From Terrimesophilobacter mesophilus (GTDB lineage Bacteria > Actinomycetota > Actinomycetes > Actinomycetales > Microbacteriaceae), in the NCBI RefSeq assembly GCF_014200375.1, contig NZ_JACHBP010000001.1, positions 1,550,001-1,614,000 of the forward strand: a stretch of 64,000 nt of DNA, written 5' to 3'. Numbering within the stretch: position 1 is the stretch's first letter; the number at the start of each line of letters is the position of its first letter. The notes beneath the pieces were generated by a model, which was not told the DNA's origin, searched no databases, and was given only the letters and a program-made list of their open reading frames with translations. The position numbers and the translations under genes were made by a program. Of this stretch, positions 46,118 through 55,634 are shown piece by piece.

Positions 46118-46621
46118 ATGACCTTCCCGGTGCGCCCCGCCCGCACGAGCGACGTGTGGTTCATCCGCGAGCTCGTCGAGCCGCTCGTGCAGCGACGCAT
46201 TCTGCTCGGCAAGGAGACCGTCGTGTTCTTCGAGGCCATCCAGGAGTTCCGGGTCGCCGAAGACGGCGAAGGGAACCCGATCGGATGCGGCGCGCTGCAC
46301 GTCATGTGGGAGGACCTCGCCGAGGTGCGCACGCTCGCCGTGTCACCGGAGTGGCTGCATCGCGGGGTCGGCCGCGCGCTCATCGAGCAGCTGGAAGCGG
46401 ACGCCCGCGCCCTCGGTCTCACCCGACTGTTCTGCCTCACGTTCGAGGTGGAGTTCTTCGAGCGGCACGGATTCGAGCACATGAGCGAGGACTCGATCGA
46501 CCCGGCCGTCTACTCCGAGCTCGTGCGGTCTCCCGATGAGGGTGTCGCCGAGTTCCTCGATCTCGCGCGAGTGAAACCCAACACTCTGGGCAACTCCCGC
46601 ATGATCAAACACCTCAACTGA
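46118..46621 (+). CDS. GNAT-family amino-acid N-acetyltransferase (short ArgA-like)
   Basis: The 167-residue protein starts PVRPARTSDVWFIRELVEPL. The acetyl-CoA binding strand is VRTLAVSPEWLHRGVGRALIEQ, followed by FCLTFEVEFFERHGF. The C-terminal segment EFLDLARVKPNTLGNSRMI is characteristic of short actinobacterial N-acetylglutamate synthase-like enzymes. It may start arginine synthesis. The start ATG 46118 has no strong ribosome binding site. Confidence 0.88.
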   Translation: MTFPVRPARTSDVWFIRELVEPLVQRRILLGKETVVFFEAIQEFRVAEDGEGNPIGCGALHVMWEDLAEVRTLAVSPEWLHRGVGRALIEQLEADARALGLTRLFCLTFEVEFFERHGFEHMSEDSIDPAVYSELVRSPDEGVAEFLDLARVKPNTLGNSRMIKHLN

Positions 46622-46675
46622 CGGCACGCCGACCGAGGGCGGCGGTTCCACGGGAGCGCCGTCTACCCTTGTGTC

Positions 46676-47263
46676 ATGTCGACGTTCCGAAACCCCGTCG
46701 GCCCCCAGCCGAGCAGCGTGTACTGGCGGCGGCGCATCGTGGTCGGCCTCGCCGTGCTCGCCGTCATCGTCATCGTTCTGCTCATCTTCTTCCAGCCGAA
46801 GGGTTCGACACCGCCCGCGGATGTGAAGCAGACGACGCCTCCGCCCGTCGCCACCTCCAATCCGAGCGATGCCTGCGCACCGGGCGTCGTGGACGTGCTC
46901 GCGGCGACGGACAAGTCGACCTACGCATCGGGTGAGAACCCCAGAATCACGCTCACCCTCACGAACAAGGGTGCTGTGCCGTGCACGATCAATGCCGGAA
47001 CCACGCAGCAGGAGTACAAGATCACGAGCGGCAGTGAACTGTACTGGGATTCGAAGGACTGCCAGAAGGACGCGGTCGACGCTCCCGTCATCCTCTTGCC
47101 GAACGAACCGAAGTCAACCGATCCCATCACCTGGGACCGCACGCGATCCTCGACGACGTGTGACTCGACCCGCAAGCAGGTGCCGTCTGGCGGCGCGAGC
47201 TACCACCTCAACATCACCGTCGGCGACCTGAAGTCGAACGACGTGCAGTTCATCCTGAACTAG
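46676..47263 (+). CDS. Membrane-anchored extracytoplasmic protein, unknown function
   Basis: The 195-residue protein has a basic N-terminus, one membrane helix (about 20-42, IVVGLAVLAVIVIVLLIFF), a Pro/Thr linker and an extracytoplasmic beta-sandwich-like domain with two Cys pairs (CAPGVVDV, CTINAG, CQKD, CDSTR). Such proteins are common in Microbacteriaceae. The stop TAG overlaps the convergent radA stop in CTAG. Confidence 0.82.
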   Translation: MSTFRNPVGPQPSSVYWRRRIVVGLAVLAVIVIVLLIFFQPKGSTPPADVKQTTPPPVATSNPSDACAPGVVDVLAATDKSTYASGENPRITLTLTNKGAVPCTINAGTTQQEYKITSGSELYWDSKDCQKDAVDAPVILLPNEPKSTDPITWDRTRSSTTCDSTRKQVPSGGASYHLNITVGDLKSNDVQFILN

Positions 47264-48624
47264 AACGGCGCAGCATCCTCGGCAGCCGGCGCGCTCCGTG
47301 ACCTCTTCGGCACGTATCGGGCCACCGCATCGGCCAGCTGGCCGGCCCCGGCATCCAGCACCGTATCGAATCCGAGTCGTTTCGCCTCAGCGATACGCTG
47401 CTTCCCGTTCGACGCGGGCCGGATCTCGCCGGCCAGGCTGATCTCACCGACCGCGGCGAGCGTCGGCGGCAGCGGCAGGTCGCGTTGTGCGCTCGCGAGG
47501 GCGAGGGCGATCGCGAAGTCGGCGCCGGGTTCGATGATCCGGATGCCGCCCACCGTCGACACGTACACGTCGAGCTTGCCGAACGGGAGGCCCGCGCGCC
47601 GCTCGAGAACCGCGAGAAGCATCGCGACGCGCGACGCGTCCACTCCGCTGACGACACGGCGCAGCTGCGGTCCGGATGCCGGAACGACCAGAGCCTGCAC
47701 CTCGACCGGCAGCGGCCGGCGGCCCTCGACCGCGACGGTCACGCACGTTCCGCTCACCGTCTGGCGACTGCGACTGAGGAACAGACCGCTCGGGTCGGTG
47801 ACCTCGGCGATGCCGTCCCCGGTCATCTCGAAACAGCCCACCTCGTCGGTCGGGCCGAAGCGATTCTTCTGCGCCCGGATGAACCGAAGCGCGGTCTGGC
47901 GGTCGCCCTCGAAGTGGCAGACGACATCCACGAGGTGTTCGAGCAGGCGGGGGCCGGCGATCGAGCCGTCCTTCGTGACATGCCCGACGAGAAGCACGGG
48001 AAGGTTGCGGTCCTTCGAGACCCGGATGAGCGTCGCCGCCACCTCCCGCACCTGGGAGGGGCCGCCTGCGAGTCCCTCGCTCAGCGAACTCGAGACGGTC
48101 TGCACAGAGTCGACGATGAGCAGTTGCGGTTCGATCTGGTCGATCTGGCCGAGCACGGTCGCGAGGTCGGTTTCTGCGGCGAGGTAGAGGTTGTCCTCGA
48201 GCGCGCCCGTGCGCTGGGCGCGCAGTCGCACCTGGCTGGCCGACTCCTCGGCCGTGATGTAGAGCACGCGCTGGCCGGTCCTGGCTGCGCGGCTCGCCAC
48301 CTCGAGCAGCAGCGTCGACTTGCCGACCCCTGGCTCGCCGCTCAGCAGGATCGTCGCCCCAGGCACGATGCCACCGCCGAGCACGCGGTCGAACTCGCGG
48401 ATCCCGCTCGGCCAGTGGGCGACATCCGCTGCCCCGATCTCGGTGATCGGACGCGCGGCCCGCTCGTCGGCGACTCGCACCGGCTTCATCGAGCGGATGA
48501 TGCCGGTCGCCTCCGCGGTGTCGACGACCGTGCCCCAGGCCTGGCATTCGCCGCACCGGCCGACCCACTTGACCGACGTCCAGCCGCACTCTGTGCAGCG
48601 GAAGTCGGTCGTGGGGCGGGCCAT
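47260..48624 (-). CDS. radA: DNA repair protein RadA
   Basis: The 454-residue RecA-like ATPase aids branch migration in recombination. It has a C4 zinc finger at residues 10-35 (CTECGW...CGECQAWG), Walker A GEPGVGKST near 100, the RadA-specific KNRFG motif near 255 and a C-terminal Lon-like domain. Convergent with the 46676 gene, it shares four bases at the stops. Length is typical. Confidence 0.96.
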   Translation of the reverse strand: MARPTTDFRCTECGWTSVKWVGRCGECQAWGTVVDTAEATGIIRSMKPVRVADERAARPITEIGAADVAHWPSGIREFDRVLGGGIVPGATILLSGEPGVGKSTLLLEVASRAARTGQRVLYITAEESASQVRLRAQRTGALEDNLYLAAETDLATVLGQIDQIEPQLLIVDSVQTVSSSLSEGLAGGPSQVREVAATLIRVSKDRNLPVLLVGHVTKDGSIAGPRLLEHLVDVVCHFEGDRQTALRFIRAQKNRFGPTDEVGCFEMTGDGIAEVTDPSGLFLSRSRQTVSGTCVTVAVEGRRPLPVEVQALVVPASGPQLRRVVSGVDASRVAMLLAVLERRAGLPFGKLDVYVSTVGGIRIIEPGADFAIALALASAQRDLPLPPTLAAVGEISLAGEIRPASNGKQRIAEAKRLGFDTVLDAGAGQLADAVARYVPKRSRSAPAAEDAAPF

Positions 48625-48707
48625 GATGCCAGACTACGGCCGGCCGGTGTCACTGGCGCGACCCGGCGTCTTTGGACTCTCTCGCGGCAATCCGGTTGAC
48701 TGGCGCC

Positions 48708-49382
48708 ATGAAGATCGTCGAAGTCACCGTGGACGTCCGCAGCGCGGAGGATGCCGCAGCGTTCTACGGCACCGTGCTGGGGCTGCCGGTTTCGAGGGAG
48801 CCCGGCGCCGCTGTCGTAAAGGCCGGACGAACCCGCCTCGTGTTCCGCGACAACGCCGAGGCGCAGGGTTGCCATCACTTCGCGTTCACGATTCCGGCGA
48901 ACTCCCTCACCGCGGCGAAGCACTGGGTGGCCGACCGCGCCGACATCCTGGCGAAGGGCGACGACGACGAGTTCGAGTACGGCGCCGGCTGGAACGCCCG
49001 CTCGTTCTACTTCGCAGGGCCGGAGGGCTCCGTGCTGGAGTTCATCATCCGGCGCGACCTGTGCAACGACTCGGATGGCGACTTCACCGCCGCCGACATC
49101 GAGTGCGTGAGCGAGGTCGGCGTTGCGGTCCCGCATGTCCTCGCCACCGTCGACCTGCTGGCCGGCGCCGGCATCGAACCGTACGGTCTCACGCCGCGCG
49201 ACCGATTCGCGCCCGTCGGCACGATCGACGGGCTCATCATCCTCGTGACGCCGGACCGGCCGTGGTTCCCTGCCGACGACCTGCTGTCGAAGCAGTCGCG
49301 CATCCTCATCGACGCGACCGACGCGCACCCCGGTGTGTATCCGCTCGGTGAAGCGGCAGTCCTCACCGTGGGGAACGACTGA
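48708..49382 (+). CDS. VOC-superfamily protein
   Basis: The 224-residue glyoxalase/bleomycin-resistance fold protein has an N-terminal module VEVTVDVRSAEDAAAFYGTV with HHFAFTIP and GPEGSVLEFI metal-binding positions, and a second, weaker module. ATG 48708 (MKIVEVTV) is preferred over the in-frame start at 48672. It is divergent from radA. The substrate is unknown. Confidence 0.85.
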   Translation: MKIVEVTVDVRSAEDAAAFYGTVLGLPVSREPGAAVVKAGRTRLVFRDNAEAQGCHHFAFTIPANSLTAAKHWVADRADILAKGDDDEFEYGAGWNARSFYFAGPEGSVLEFIIRRDLCNDSDGDFTAADIECVSEVGVAVPHVLATVDLLAGAGIEPYGLTPRDRFAPVGTIDGLIILVTPDRPWFPADDLLSKQSRILIDATDAHPGVYPLGEAAVLTVGND

Positions 49383-49405
49383 CAACCGCCGCGACGATGC
49401 GCGGC

Positions 49406-50386
49406 TCAGGCCCCCGCCGCCTCGTCGGCGAGGAACTCGAGGGTGCTGAGCGCGGTGAGGTCGTCGGTGATGATGAGTGAACTCATTCCCGTGCGGGCGA
49501 GGCCGACGAGCGCTTTCACCTTCGTCTCCCCGCACAGGAGCGCGATCGATGTCTTCACGCGTTCGAGCTGTTCGAGGCTCACCGTGATGAGCCGCTCCGT
49601 CCACTCGTGCTGGACGATCTTGCCGTCGATGTCGTAGAGGTGCCCCAGGATGTTCCCGACGACACCGAGCTCGTTGAACTCCTTCGCGATCTTCGCGTCG
49701 TCGCTGCCCGTCCACGCGTAGGTGGAGGTCTGCAGCATCCCCGGGGCGCCGATTCCGTATACGGCCGCGTCGAGGTGGTCCCAGCGTTCGGTGGTGGCGC
49801 GCACGGTGTCGTTGAGCAGGATGGTCCTCCGCGATTCGACGGTGTCGCACAGGGCGGGGGCGTGAAGCGGGTAGCTCGTCGCCTGGAACCGCTCCGCCAT
49901 TCCGCGCACGAGCGTATTGGCGTCCAGGTGCGGGTATGCGGCGTTCCAGCCTCCCATGAGCGGCAGGAGGCCGAGCCTCGGTCGTGGATCCTTCCCCAGG
50001 GATGCCAGCATTCCGTTGATCGTGTGGCCGGCCGACAACCCGACGATCCCGTCGTACGGCAGCCGTTCGAGGACCGTCGGCGCGGCTGCCGCGCCGCTGA
50101 TCCGGCTCCGCTTGATCGAGTCGACGCGATGGCCGGGCGTGATGGCGAAGGGCGTATCGAGTTGCTCGCTCAGCCGCGCGGAGATGTCGTCGAAGTCGGA
50201 GTCATCCGCCGCCACGCTGATCGTGACGACCTTGCGTTCGCGCGCCAGCCGGTTCATCCGGGAGATCGTGGCGGGGGAGAGGGAGGTGATCTCGCTGATC
50301 TCCTTCAGGTTGAGTTCCCGGACGTAGTAGAGGTGCGCGACCAGGCGCAGCATCGAGTCCTCCTGCGTGCTCGCTTTGCGGCCCAC
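49406..50386 (-). CDS. SorC-family sugar-responsive transcription regulator
   Basis: The 326-residue regulator has an N-terminal helix-turn-helix LKEISEITSLSPATISRM (near 22-40) and a C-terminal sugar-binding domain with GLSAGHTINGMLASL and a sugar-isomerase-like fold. I chose GTG 50386 because GAGGAG lies about 8 nt upstream; longer starts (ATG 50449, 50491) lack one. It is divergent from the PTS operon and is its likely repressor or activator, responding to a phosphorylated sugar. Confidence 0.9.
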   Translation of the reverse strand: MGRKASTQEDSMLRLVAHLYYVRELNLKEISEITSLSPATISRMNRLARERKVVTISVAADDSDFDDISARLSEQLDTPFAITPGHRVDSIKRSRISGAAAAPTVLERLPYDGIVGLSAGHTINGMLASLGKDPRPRLGLLPLMGGWNAAYPHLDANTLVRGMAERFQATSYPLHAPALCDTVESRRTILLNDTVRATTERWDHLDAAVYGIGAPGMLQTSTYAWTGSDDAKIAKEFNELGVVGNILGHLYDIDGKIVQHEWTERLITVSLEQLERVKTSIALLCGETKVKALVGLARTGMSSLIITDDLTALSTLEFLADEAAGA

Positions 50387-50460
50387 GTTGAGGTCTCCTC
50401 TCTTTTCCCGCGCTGGTGTTGCCACTTTAGCCTCGGTTGGTGCCGACATTCCGCGTCGCC

Positions 50461-50527
50461 TTGACAACGATCTTCGACCACTGATAGACAAGCGTGAACT
50501 GAATGATTTTTAGTGAAAACTATTTCA
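50461..50527 (+). promoter_or_regulatory. PTS operon promoter and SorC operator-like palindrome
   Basis: TTGACA (50461-50466) and GATAGA (50483-50488) form a -35/-10-like pair with 16-bp spacing. Just downstream an AT-rich imperfect palindrome, TGAATGATTTT (50500-50510) to AAAACTATTTCA (50516-50527), lies between promoter and the EIIA start. A SorC dimer bound here would affect transcription of the operon. Confidence 0.45.
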
Positions 50528-50556
50528 TATAGTAGCGCGAGACACGAGTGGGAGCA

Positions 50557-50946
50557 ATGAAGATTCTTGTCGCGGGACACGGAGCACTTCCGGAAGCGTT
50601 GGTGAGCAGTGCCAGGATGATCGGCGGTGAACTCCCGGGTGTCGCGTCGATCGGCCTGTTTCCCGGCGATACGCCGCAGGATCTTCGCGACCGGATGCTG
50701 CAGCTCCTCGCCGACTTCCCCGCAGACCTGATTCTCACCGACCTCGCCGGCGGCACACCGGACAACGTGGCAAGCCTCGTCGCCAAGGGCGGCCAGGTGG
50801 CAAGCATCCGCCTCATCGTTGCGGGTGCGTCCCTGCCGCTCCTTCTGGAGTTCGCACTCTCCGGAACCGGAATCGAAGAACTGGATTCCGACGACGTCAT
50901 TTCCGAAACGGGCGCCATCGTCCGATTCCGTGCGCCGGTCGACTGA
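50557..50946 (+). CDS. PTS mannose-family EIIA component
   Basis: The 129-residue protein has the phosphorylated histidine in ILVAGHG at the N-terminus, then ALVSSARMIGG and the ILTDLAGGTPDNVAS loop typical of EIIA-Man. It transfers phosphate from HPr to EIIB. A GTG at 50548 could add three residues. It heads the operon. Confidence 0.92.
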   Translation: MKILVAGHGALPEALVSSARMIGGELPGVASIGLFPGDTPQDLRDRMLQLLADFPADLILTDLAGGTPDNVASLVAKGGQVASIRLIVAGASLPLLLEFALSGTGIEELDSDDVISETGAIVRFRAPVD

Positions 50947-50994
50947 CCGGGCCGCACGCATACACCGCACCGAGTGCAAGGAGGCACGAAGTAC

Positions 50995-51495
50995 ATGACA
51001 CTATCTCTCGTCAGGGTCGATGACCGGCTGATTCACGGCCAGGTCATCGCCGTCTGGTTGCGGGCTCTCGGCGCGGACGTCATCGTCGTCGCCGACGATG
51101 AAACCGCCGAAGACGAGTTCCTCAAAGACGTGTTGATCCTCGCCGCACCCTCCGGGGTCGAGGTCGAGGTCTACACCGTGGATGAAGCAGCGCCCCGCAT
51201 CACGGAGCTCGCTGCCTCGTCACAACGCACCTTCGTGCTGGTCCGGAGCCCCATCTCGGTCCTGCGCATGGTGGAGCAGGGAGTACCCATCCCGCTGCTG
51301 AACATCGGCGGTATGGGTGCTGCGTCAAACCGTTCCAAGTTGTATCGCAACATCTCAGCCAGCACATCCGAAATCGACGCGATGCACGCTCTGGAACGGC
51401 TGGGAACCAAGGTGGAGATCCGCATCGTGGCGGATGACAGCGCGGTTTCCTTCTCATCAGTTGCCCCCCCGGCAACCAACTCGAATGGAGTCTGA
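50995..51495 (+). CDS. PTS mannose-family EIIB component
   Basis: The 166-residue protein has LVRVDDRLIHGQV near the N-terminus with the phosphorylated histidine, then LLNIGGMGAASNRSKLYRNI. AAGGAGG lies about 10 nt before ATG 50995. It accepts phosphate from EIIA and passes it to the incoming sugar at EIIC/EIID. Confidence 0.93.
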   Translation: MTLSLVRVDDRLIHGQVIAVWLRALGADVIVVADDETAEDEFLKDVLILAAPSGVEVEVYTVDEAAPRITELAASSQRTFVLVRSPISVLRMVEQGVPIPLLNIGGMGAASNRSKLYRNISASTSEIDAMHALERLGTKVEIRIVADDSAVSFSSVAPPATNSNGV

Positions 51496-51497
51496 AC

Positions 51498-52460
51498 ATG
51501 GTCAAGAATCCGAAGGGAGAGCGTCGGCTGTCACGCGGCGCGAAGATATCACTGGTGATATCGACCCTTGTCGTCATCATCGGGATCCCTACGGCGGTCC
51601 AGGCGATGACGTTTACCGAGACCGAGCCGTCATCGACGGTCACGATCTCACTGTTCCAGTCGATCCTCATCGGGCTCGGCTACTACCTCTCACAGTCGCC
51701 CTGGATCGCAGGCCTCAGCTTCTACACGCTGAACCGCCCGCTCGTCGCGGGACTCCTCGTGGGTATGATCCTCGGCGACCCGGGACAGGGCGCACTCATC
51801 GGTGCGGCCATCAACCTCATCTACCTCGGCTTCATCTCGGCCGGCGGTGCCATTCCGGGTGACCCGGGACTGGCCGGATGGGTGGGTACGACGATCGCGA
51901 TCGCGGGCAACCTGAACTACGGTGCGGCCCTCGCCATCGCGGTTCCGATCGGACTCCTCGGAACCGTCGTGTGGAACGCCAGGATGACGGTCGACTCGGC
52001 CTTCATGCACATGGCGGACCGGGCGGCGGACAAGGCGGACATCGGCGGAGTCATTCGCGCGAACATCCTCTACCCGCAGGCGTGGCTGTTCCTCATCACC
52101 TTCGTGCCCGTGACGATCGCGGTCTTCATCGGCGCGAGCTTCATCGGTGATGTGATCAACGGATTCCCGGTGTGGCTGCTGGGCGGTCTCGCGATCGCCG
52201 GAGGCATCCTGCCCGCGATCGGCATCGCCATGAACATGAAGTTCATCTTCCTGGGCTCGGCGATTCCTTACTTCTTCGTGGGCTACCTCGTCATGGTCGT
52301 CCTCGGTAACGAGGTGTCGATCATGGTGCTCGCCGTCATCGGTGTCGCGCTCGCCTTCCTCCACGTGGTCTTCCTCGGTGACCGCGTGAGCAATGCCAGC
52401 AAACCCAAGTCCGAAAAGCTTCGCTCGGACAAGTCAGCAGAATCGGAGGCAGCACGATGA
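51498..52460 (+). CDS. PTS mannose-family EIIC permease
   Basis: The 320-residue membrane protein has eight to nine helices. The first follows the charged start RRLSRGAKISLVISTLVV. VAGLLVGMILGDPGQGALIG and the GGAIPGDPGLAGWVG loops are EIIC-Man features. It is larger than many family members because of the N-terminal extension and charged C-terminus. It pairs with EIID. Confidence 0.93.
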   Translation: MVKNPKGERRLSRGAKISLVISTLVVIIGIPTAVQAMTFTETEPSSTVTISLFQSILIGLGYYLSQSPWIAGLSFYTLNRPLVAGLLVGMILGDPGQGALIGAAINLIYLGFISAGGAIPGDPGLAGWVGTTIAIAGNLNYGAALAIAVPIGLLGTVVWNARMTVDSAFMHMADRAADKADIGGVIRANILYPQAWLFLITFVPVTIAVFIGASFIGDVINGFPVWLLGGLAIAGGILPAIGIAMNMKFIFLGSAIPYFFVGYLVMVVLGNEVSIMVLAVIGVALAFLHVVFLGDRVSNASKPKSEKLRSDKSAESEAAR

Positions 52461-53449
52461 GCTCCACGGAAACCGCAACCAGCGGTGCGACCGCCGCAGG
52501 CGGCGAAAAGAGGATCACCCGTAAGGATCTGCTGATGTCGTGGCTGATCTGGACGTTCTTCTCACACTCCAACTACAACTACGAGCGGCTTCAGGCGTCG
52601 GCATTCGCCCACGCGATGACGCCGATCATCAAGCGGTTGTACGGCGGGGACAAGGAGCAGACGAGGGAAGCGCTCCAGCGCCACCTCGTGTTCTTCAACA
52701 CCTCACCGGACTTCGGTGCGGTCATCCACGGCATCACGATCGCCATGGAGGAGCAGAAGGCCAACGGCGAGGAGATCTCCGACAACGCCATCACGTCGAC
52801 CAAGACGGGCCTCATGGGCCCGATGGCCGGCATCGGTGACACGATCGGCCAGGGCATCGTCGTTCCGCTGCTCATCGCACTCGGGATCAGCATCACCGGT
52901 CTCGGAGCCCAGGCTCAGCAGAGCGGGGACCTGACCGGTATCACCGGCAACCCGCTCGGCCCGATCCTGTACTTCATCCTCGTGGCGGTGTTCAGCATCG
53001 GCGTGACGTATGTCATGTACACGCAGGGCTACAAGCAGGGTCGATCGTTCGTCACCTCGGTGCTCAAATCGGGGTTGATGGACAAGGTGATCCTGGGAGC
53101 GAGCGTTCTCGGAAACATCGTCCTCGGTGGCCTGACGGCACAGTTCGTCAAGGTGTACGTGGGATGGACGGTCAAGGCCGGCGAGACGTCGGTGCGCATC
53201 CAGCAGGACGTCCTCGACAAGATCCTGCCGGGGCTCCTCCCGCTGGCTCTCGTCGTGCTCACCTGGTGGCTGCTCAAGCGCGGATGGCACCCGATCAAGC
53301 TCCTCGTGATCTACGTCATCGTGTGCGTGCTCGGCGCGATCCCGTTCATGGGCCCGCAGCCGCAGTTCATCACCGACGCCTGTGGCTCGTCGATCCTGCA
53401 GCCGTACGGTCCGTGCGCGGATCCGGTGCCACCGGCTGAAGGGGAGTAA
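52457..53449 (+). CDS. PTS mannose-family EIID permease
   Basis: The 330-residue protein starts at ATGA overlapping EIIC. The EIID signature is WTFFSHSNYNYERLQASAFA near 32, followed by LKRYLVFFNTSP-like RHLVFFNTSPDFGAV and GLMGPMAGIGDTIGQG. There are membrane helices at the C-terminal half. It forms the translocation complex with EIIC. Confidence 0.94.
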   Translation: MSSTETATSGATAAGGEKRITRKDLLMSWLIWTFFSHSNYNYERLQASAFAHAMTPIIKRLYGGDKEQTREALQRHLVFFNTSPDFGAVIHGITIAMEEQKANGEEISDNAITSTKTGLMGPMAGIGDTIGQGIVVPLLIALGISITGLGAQAQQSGDLTGITGNPLGPILYFILVAVFSIGVTYVMYTQGYKQGRSFVTSVLKSGLMDKVILGASVLGNIVLGGLTAQFVKVYVGWTVKAGETSVRIQQDVLDKILPGLLPLALVVLTWWLLKRGWHPIKLLVIYVIVCVLGAIPFMGPQPQFITDACGSSILQPYGPCADPVPPAEGE

Positions 53450-53458
53450 GGGATAACA

Positions 53459-54508
53459 ATGTCGGATCAGCGACTCGCGACGGGGTGGGTGAGAACCCGC
53501 TCTGCAGCAAGCATCGGGGCTCTGCTCGCCTTGCTTGCGGCCGCGTCCTACGCGACGGTCAACGCACTTCTGCGTTCCGTTGCGGCGGATGTCGACCCCT
53601 TCGCGGGTTCGCTGATCCGGCAGATCCCCCTCCTGGTGATCGCCATGGCGGCGCTCATCATCCTGCGACCCGCCGCGCTCCGACCGCGGTCGGTCGACTT
53701 CATCGGGCCGAAGATGGTCATTGTCCTGATGGTCGCCGGGGTCGTGAGCTTCCTCGTCGGAAACGTGTTCCTCTTCTCGGGTCTCAACTGGGTGGGACTT
53801 GCGGTCGCCACGGCGGCGAGCCAGGGGGGCATCGTCCTCGGCGGCACGCTCGTCTCCGCTCTCGTACTGCGCGAGCCTCCCACCCGCTGGCAGCTCGTCG
53901 GCGTCATCGTCGTCGCGGTCGGCCTCGCGGTTGTCGCATCGCCCGGCTTCGGCAACGTGCAGGCCGGCCTCCTCGCCGTCATCGGATTCCTTCTGAGTCT
54001 TGCGGCGGGCGTCTGTTACACGATCAGCAATGCCGCCAGTCGCACGGTGCAGCGTCGCCCCCGCACCTTCATCACGGCGCTCGCGATGACGAACCTGGGC
54101 GGGATCATCGCTCTCACGATCGCCGTCGCCGTCCGCAGCGGTGGCCGCTTCGATCTCGTCTACAGTGCGCTCACCACTTCGCAGATCCTCGTACTCATCC
54201 TCGCCGGTGCCGTGAACGCTGTCGCCCTCGCGTCCATCACCCTTGCGGTCCGGTTCACGACCGTGACCGCGGTGAGCGCGCTGAGCAGCCTCGTCATCGT
54301 CTTCGGGATCATCATCGCGTGGCTCGTGTTCCACGAGAACATCGCCGTCGCCGTCATCGTCGGCGCGGCCATCATCATCGTCGGTGTCGTCATCGCCCAG
54401 GTTCGGCCGCGCGCAGCGGCGGCAGTTGACGCACCCGACCTCGACTTTCCCCTCGAAATCAATCACAGCGCAGACGCGATTCAAGTAATGGAAGAAGGCA
54501 GGAAATGA
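53459..54508 (+). CDS. DMT-superfamily (EamA) transporter
   Basis: The 349-residue membrane protein has ten predicted helices in two EamA repeats (first around 20-155, second around 165-320), with a short charged C-terminus. AAGGG lies about 7 nt before the ATG. Its place between the PTS genes and the catabolic enzymes suggests import of a related substrate or export of a pathway product; direction cannot be read from the sequence. Confidence 0.9.
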   Translation: MSDQRLATGWVRTRSAASIGALLALLAAASYATVNALLRSVAADVDPFAGSLIRQIPLLVIAMAALIILRPAALRPRSVDFIGPKMVIVLMVAGVVSFLVGNVFLFSGLNWVGLAVATAASQGGIVLGGTLVSALVLREPPTRWQLVGVIVVAVGLAVVASPGFGNVQAGLLAVIGFLLSLAAGVCYTISNAASRTVQRRPRTFITALAMTNLGGIIALTIAVAVRSGGRFDLVYSALTTSQILVLILAGAVNAVALASITLAVRFTTVTAVSALSSLVIVFGIIIAWLVFHENIAVAVIVGAAIIIVGVVIAQVRPRAAAAVDAPDLDFPLEINHSADAIQVMEEGRK

Positions 54509-55566
54509 CAACCACCGTGGACACCGAGGTGAAGACCACCTTTGTTGCCGGCGCGATCACTGGCGTGGGAAAGGTCGAACTCGTCGACATCCCCACGCCG
54601 ACACCTGACTTCGGTGAAGCGCTCATCCGGATCGAAGCGACGGCCATCTGCACGTGGGAGCAGCGCACCTACAGCGGCGCGCAGTCCAACAAGTTCCCGT
54701 TCATCGGCGGCCATGAGGTCGCCGGGACGATCGTCTCCTTCGGCCCCGGATACCGCGGAACGCTCGCGATCGGCGACCGGGTCGCCCTCGGCGGGTCCGC
54801 GTGCGGCAGCTGCCACTGGTGCTACACCGGCAAGGATCGCGTGTGCGAGATGCACTACGACGGAGCGGTGGAATACGACGCCGGATGGGGCCCGGGCGGC
54901 TTCGCCGAGCTGAAGCTCCACCCGGCGGACGGCCTGTTCCCGATCGGCGACGTGCCGGCGGAGATCGGATGCCTCGCTGAGCCGCTCTCCTGCGCGCTGC
55001 ACGCCGCGCGGCTGTCCGGTGCGGAGGTCGGGCAGGATGTCGTCATCCTGGGAGCCGGCGTCATGGGGCTCATGAACCTCATCGCCATGAAGAAGCGCGG
55101 CGCGCGCGTCATCGTCTCCGAGGTCGACGCCGCGCGGCTCGCGAAGGCCAAGGCCATGGGAGCGGACATCACGATCGACGCCTCGAAGCAGGACCCGGTC
55201 GCGGTCGTCAAGGAGCTCACCGACGGCCGAGGGGCGGACATCGTCCTCGCCGCCATCGGACACAGAGTCGCGAACGAGCAGGGCATGCAGATGATCGCGC
55301 AACGCGGGACGTTCGTCGTGTTCGCGTCCGCGCATCCGGAGACCCCGATCGAGGTCGGGCCCAACTCGCTGCACAACAACGAGCAGCGCGTCATCGGCGT
55401 CGTCTCGAGCGAGAAGCAGGACTTCTACCTCGCGGCGAAGCTCATCCGCCAGGGGCAGGTCGACCTGACTCCGCTCCTTCAGAACCGCTACCCGCTCTCG
55501 AACCTGAGCGGCGCGCTCGATGAGGCGATCCTGCCGGGCACCTACCGCATCGTCGTCGAGAGCTGA
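54505..55566 (+). CDS. Zinc-dependent medium-chain dehydrogenase (polyol type)
   Basis: The 353-residue protein has catalytic zinc ligands in ATAICTWEQ and GGHEVAGTI. The structural zinc site is ACGSCHWCYTGKDRVC near 98-113. The Rossmann motif is VILGAGVMGLMNLIAMKKRG near 185. It resembles sorbitol/threonine dehydrogenases. ATGA overlap with the transporter gene. It likely oxidises a sugar alcohol or its phosphate in this pathway. Confidence 0.92.
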   Translation: MTTTVDTEVKTTFVAGAITGVGKVELVDIPTPTPDFGEALIRIEATAICTWEQRTYSGAQSNKFPFIGGHEVAGTIVSFGPGYRGTLAIGDRVALGGSACGSCHWCYTGKDRVCEMHYDGAVEYDAGWGPGGFAELKLHPADGLFPIGDVPAEIGCLAEPLSCALHAARLSGAEVGQDVVILGAGVMGLMNLIAMKKRGARVIVSEVDAARLAKAKAMGADITIDASKQDPVAVVKELTDGRGADIVLAAIGHRVANEQGMQMIAQRGTFVVFASAHPETPIEVGPNSLHNNEQRVIGVVSSEKQDFYLAAKLIRQGQVDLTPLLQNRYPLSNLSGALDEAILPGTYRIVVES

Positions 55567-55634
55567 CCACAGCCTCCCGACGCATCGACCAACAGTTCAG
55601 CAATCACAGCACAGAAAGAAACAGGAGAAACACA

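Noticed and set aside
43454..46300. A 948-codon open frame opposite clpC
   Set aside because: It mirrors the clpC codons on the other strand and runs past the gene on both sides without a ribosome binding site or motif.
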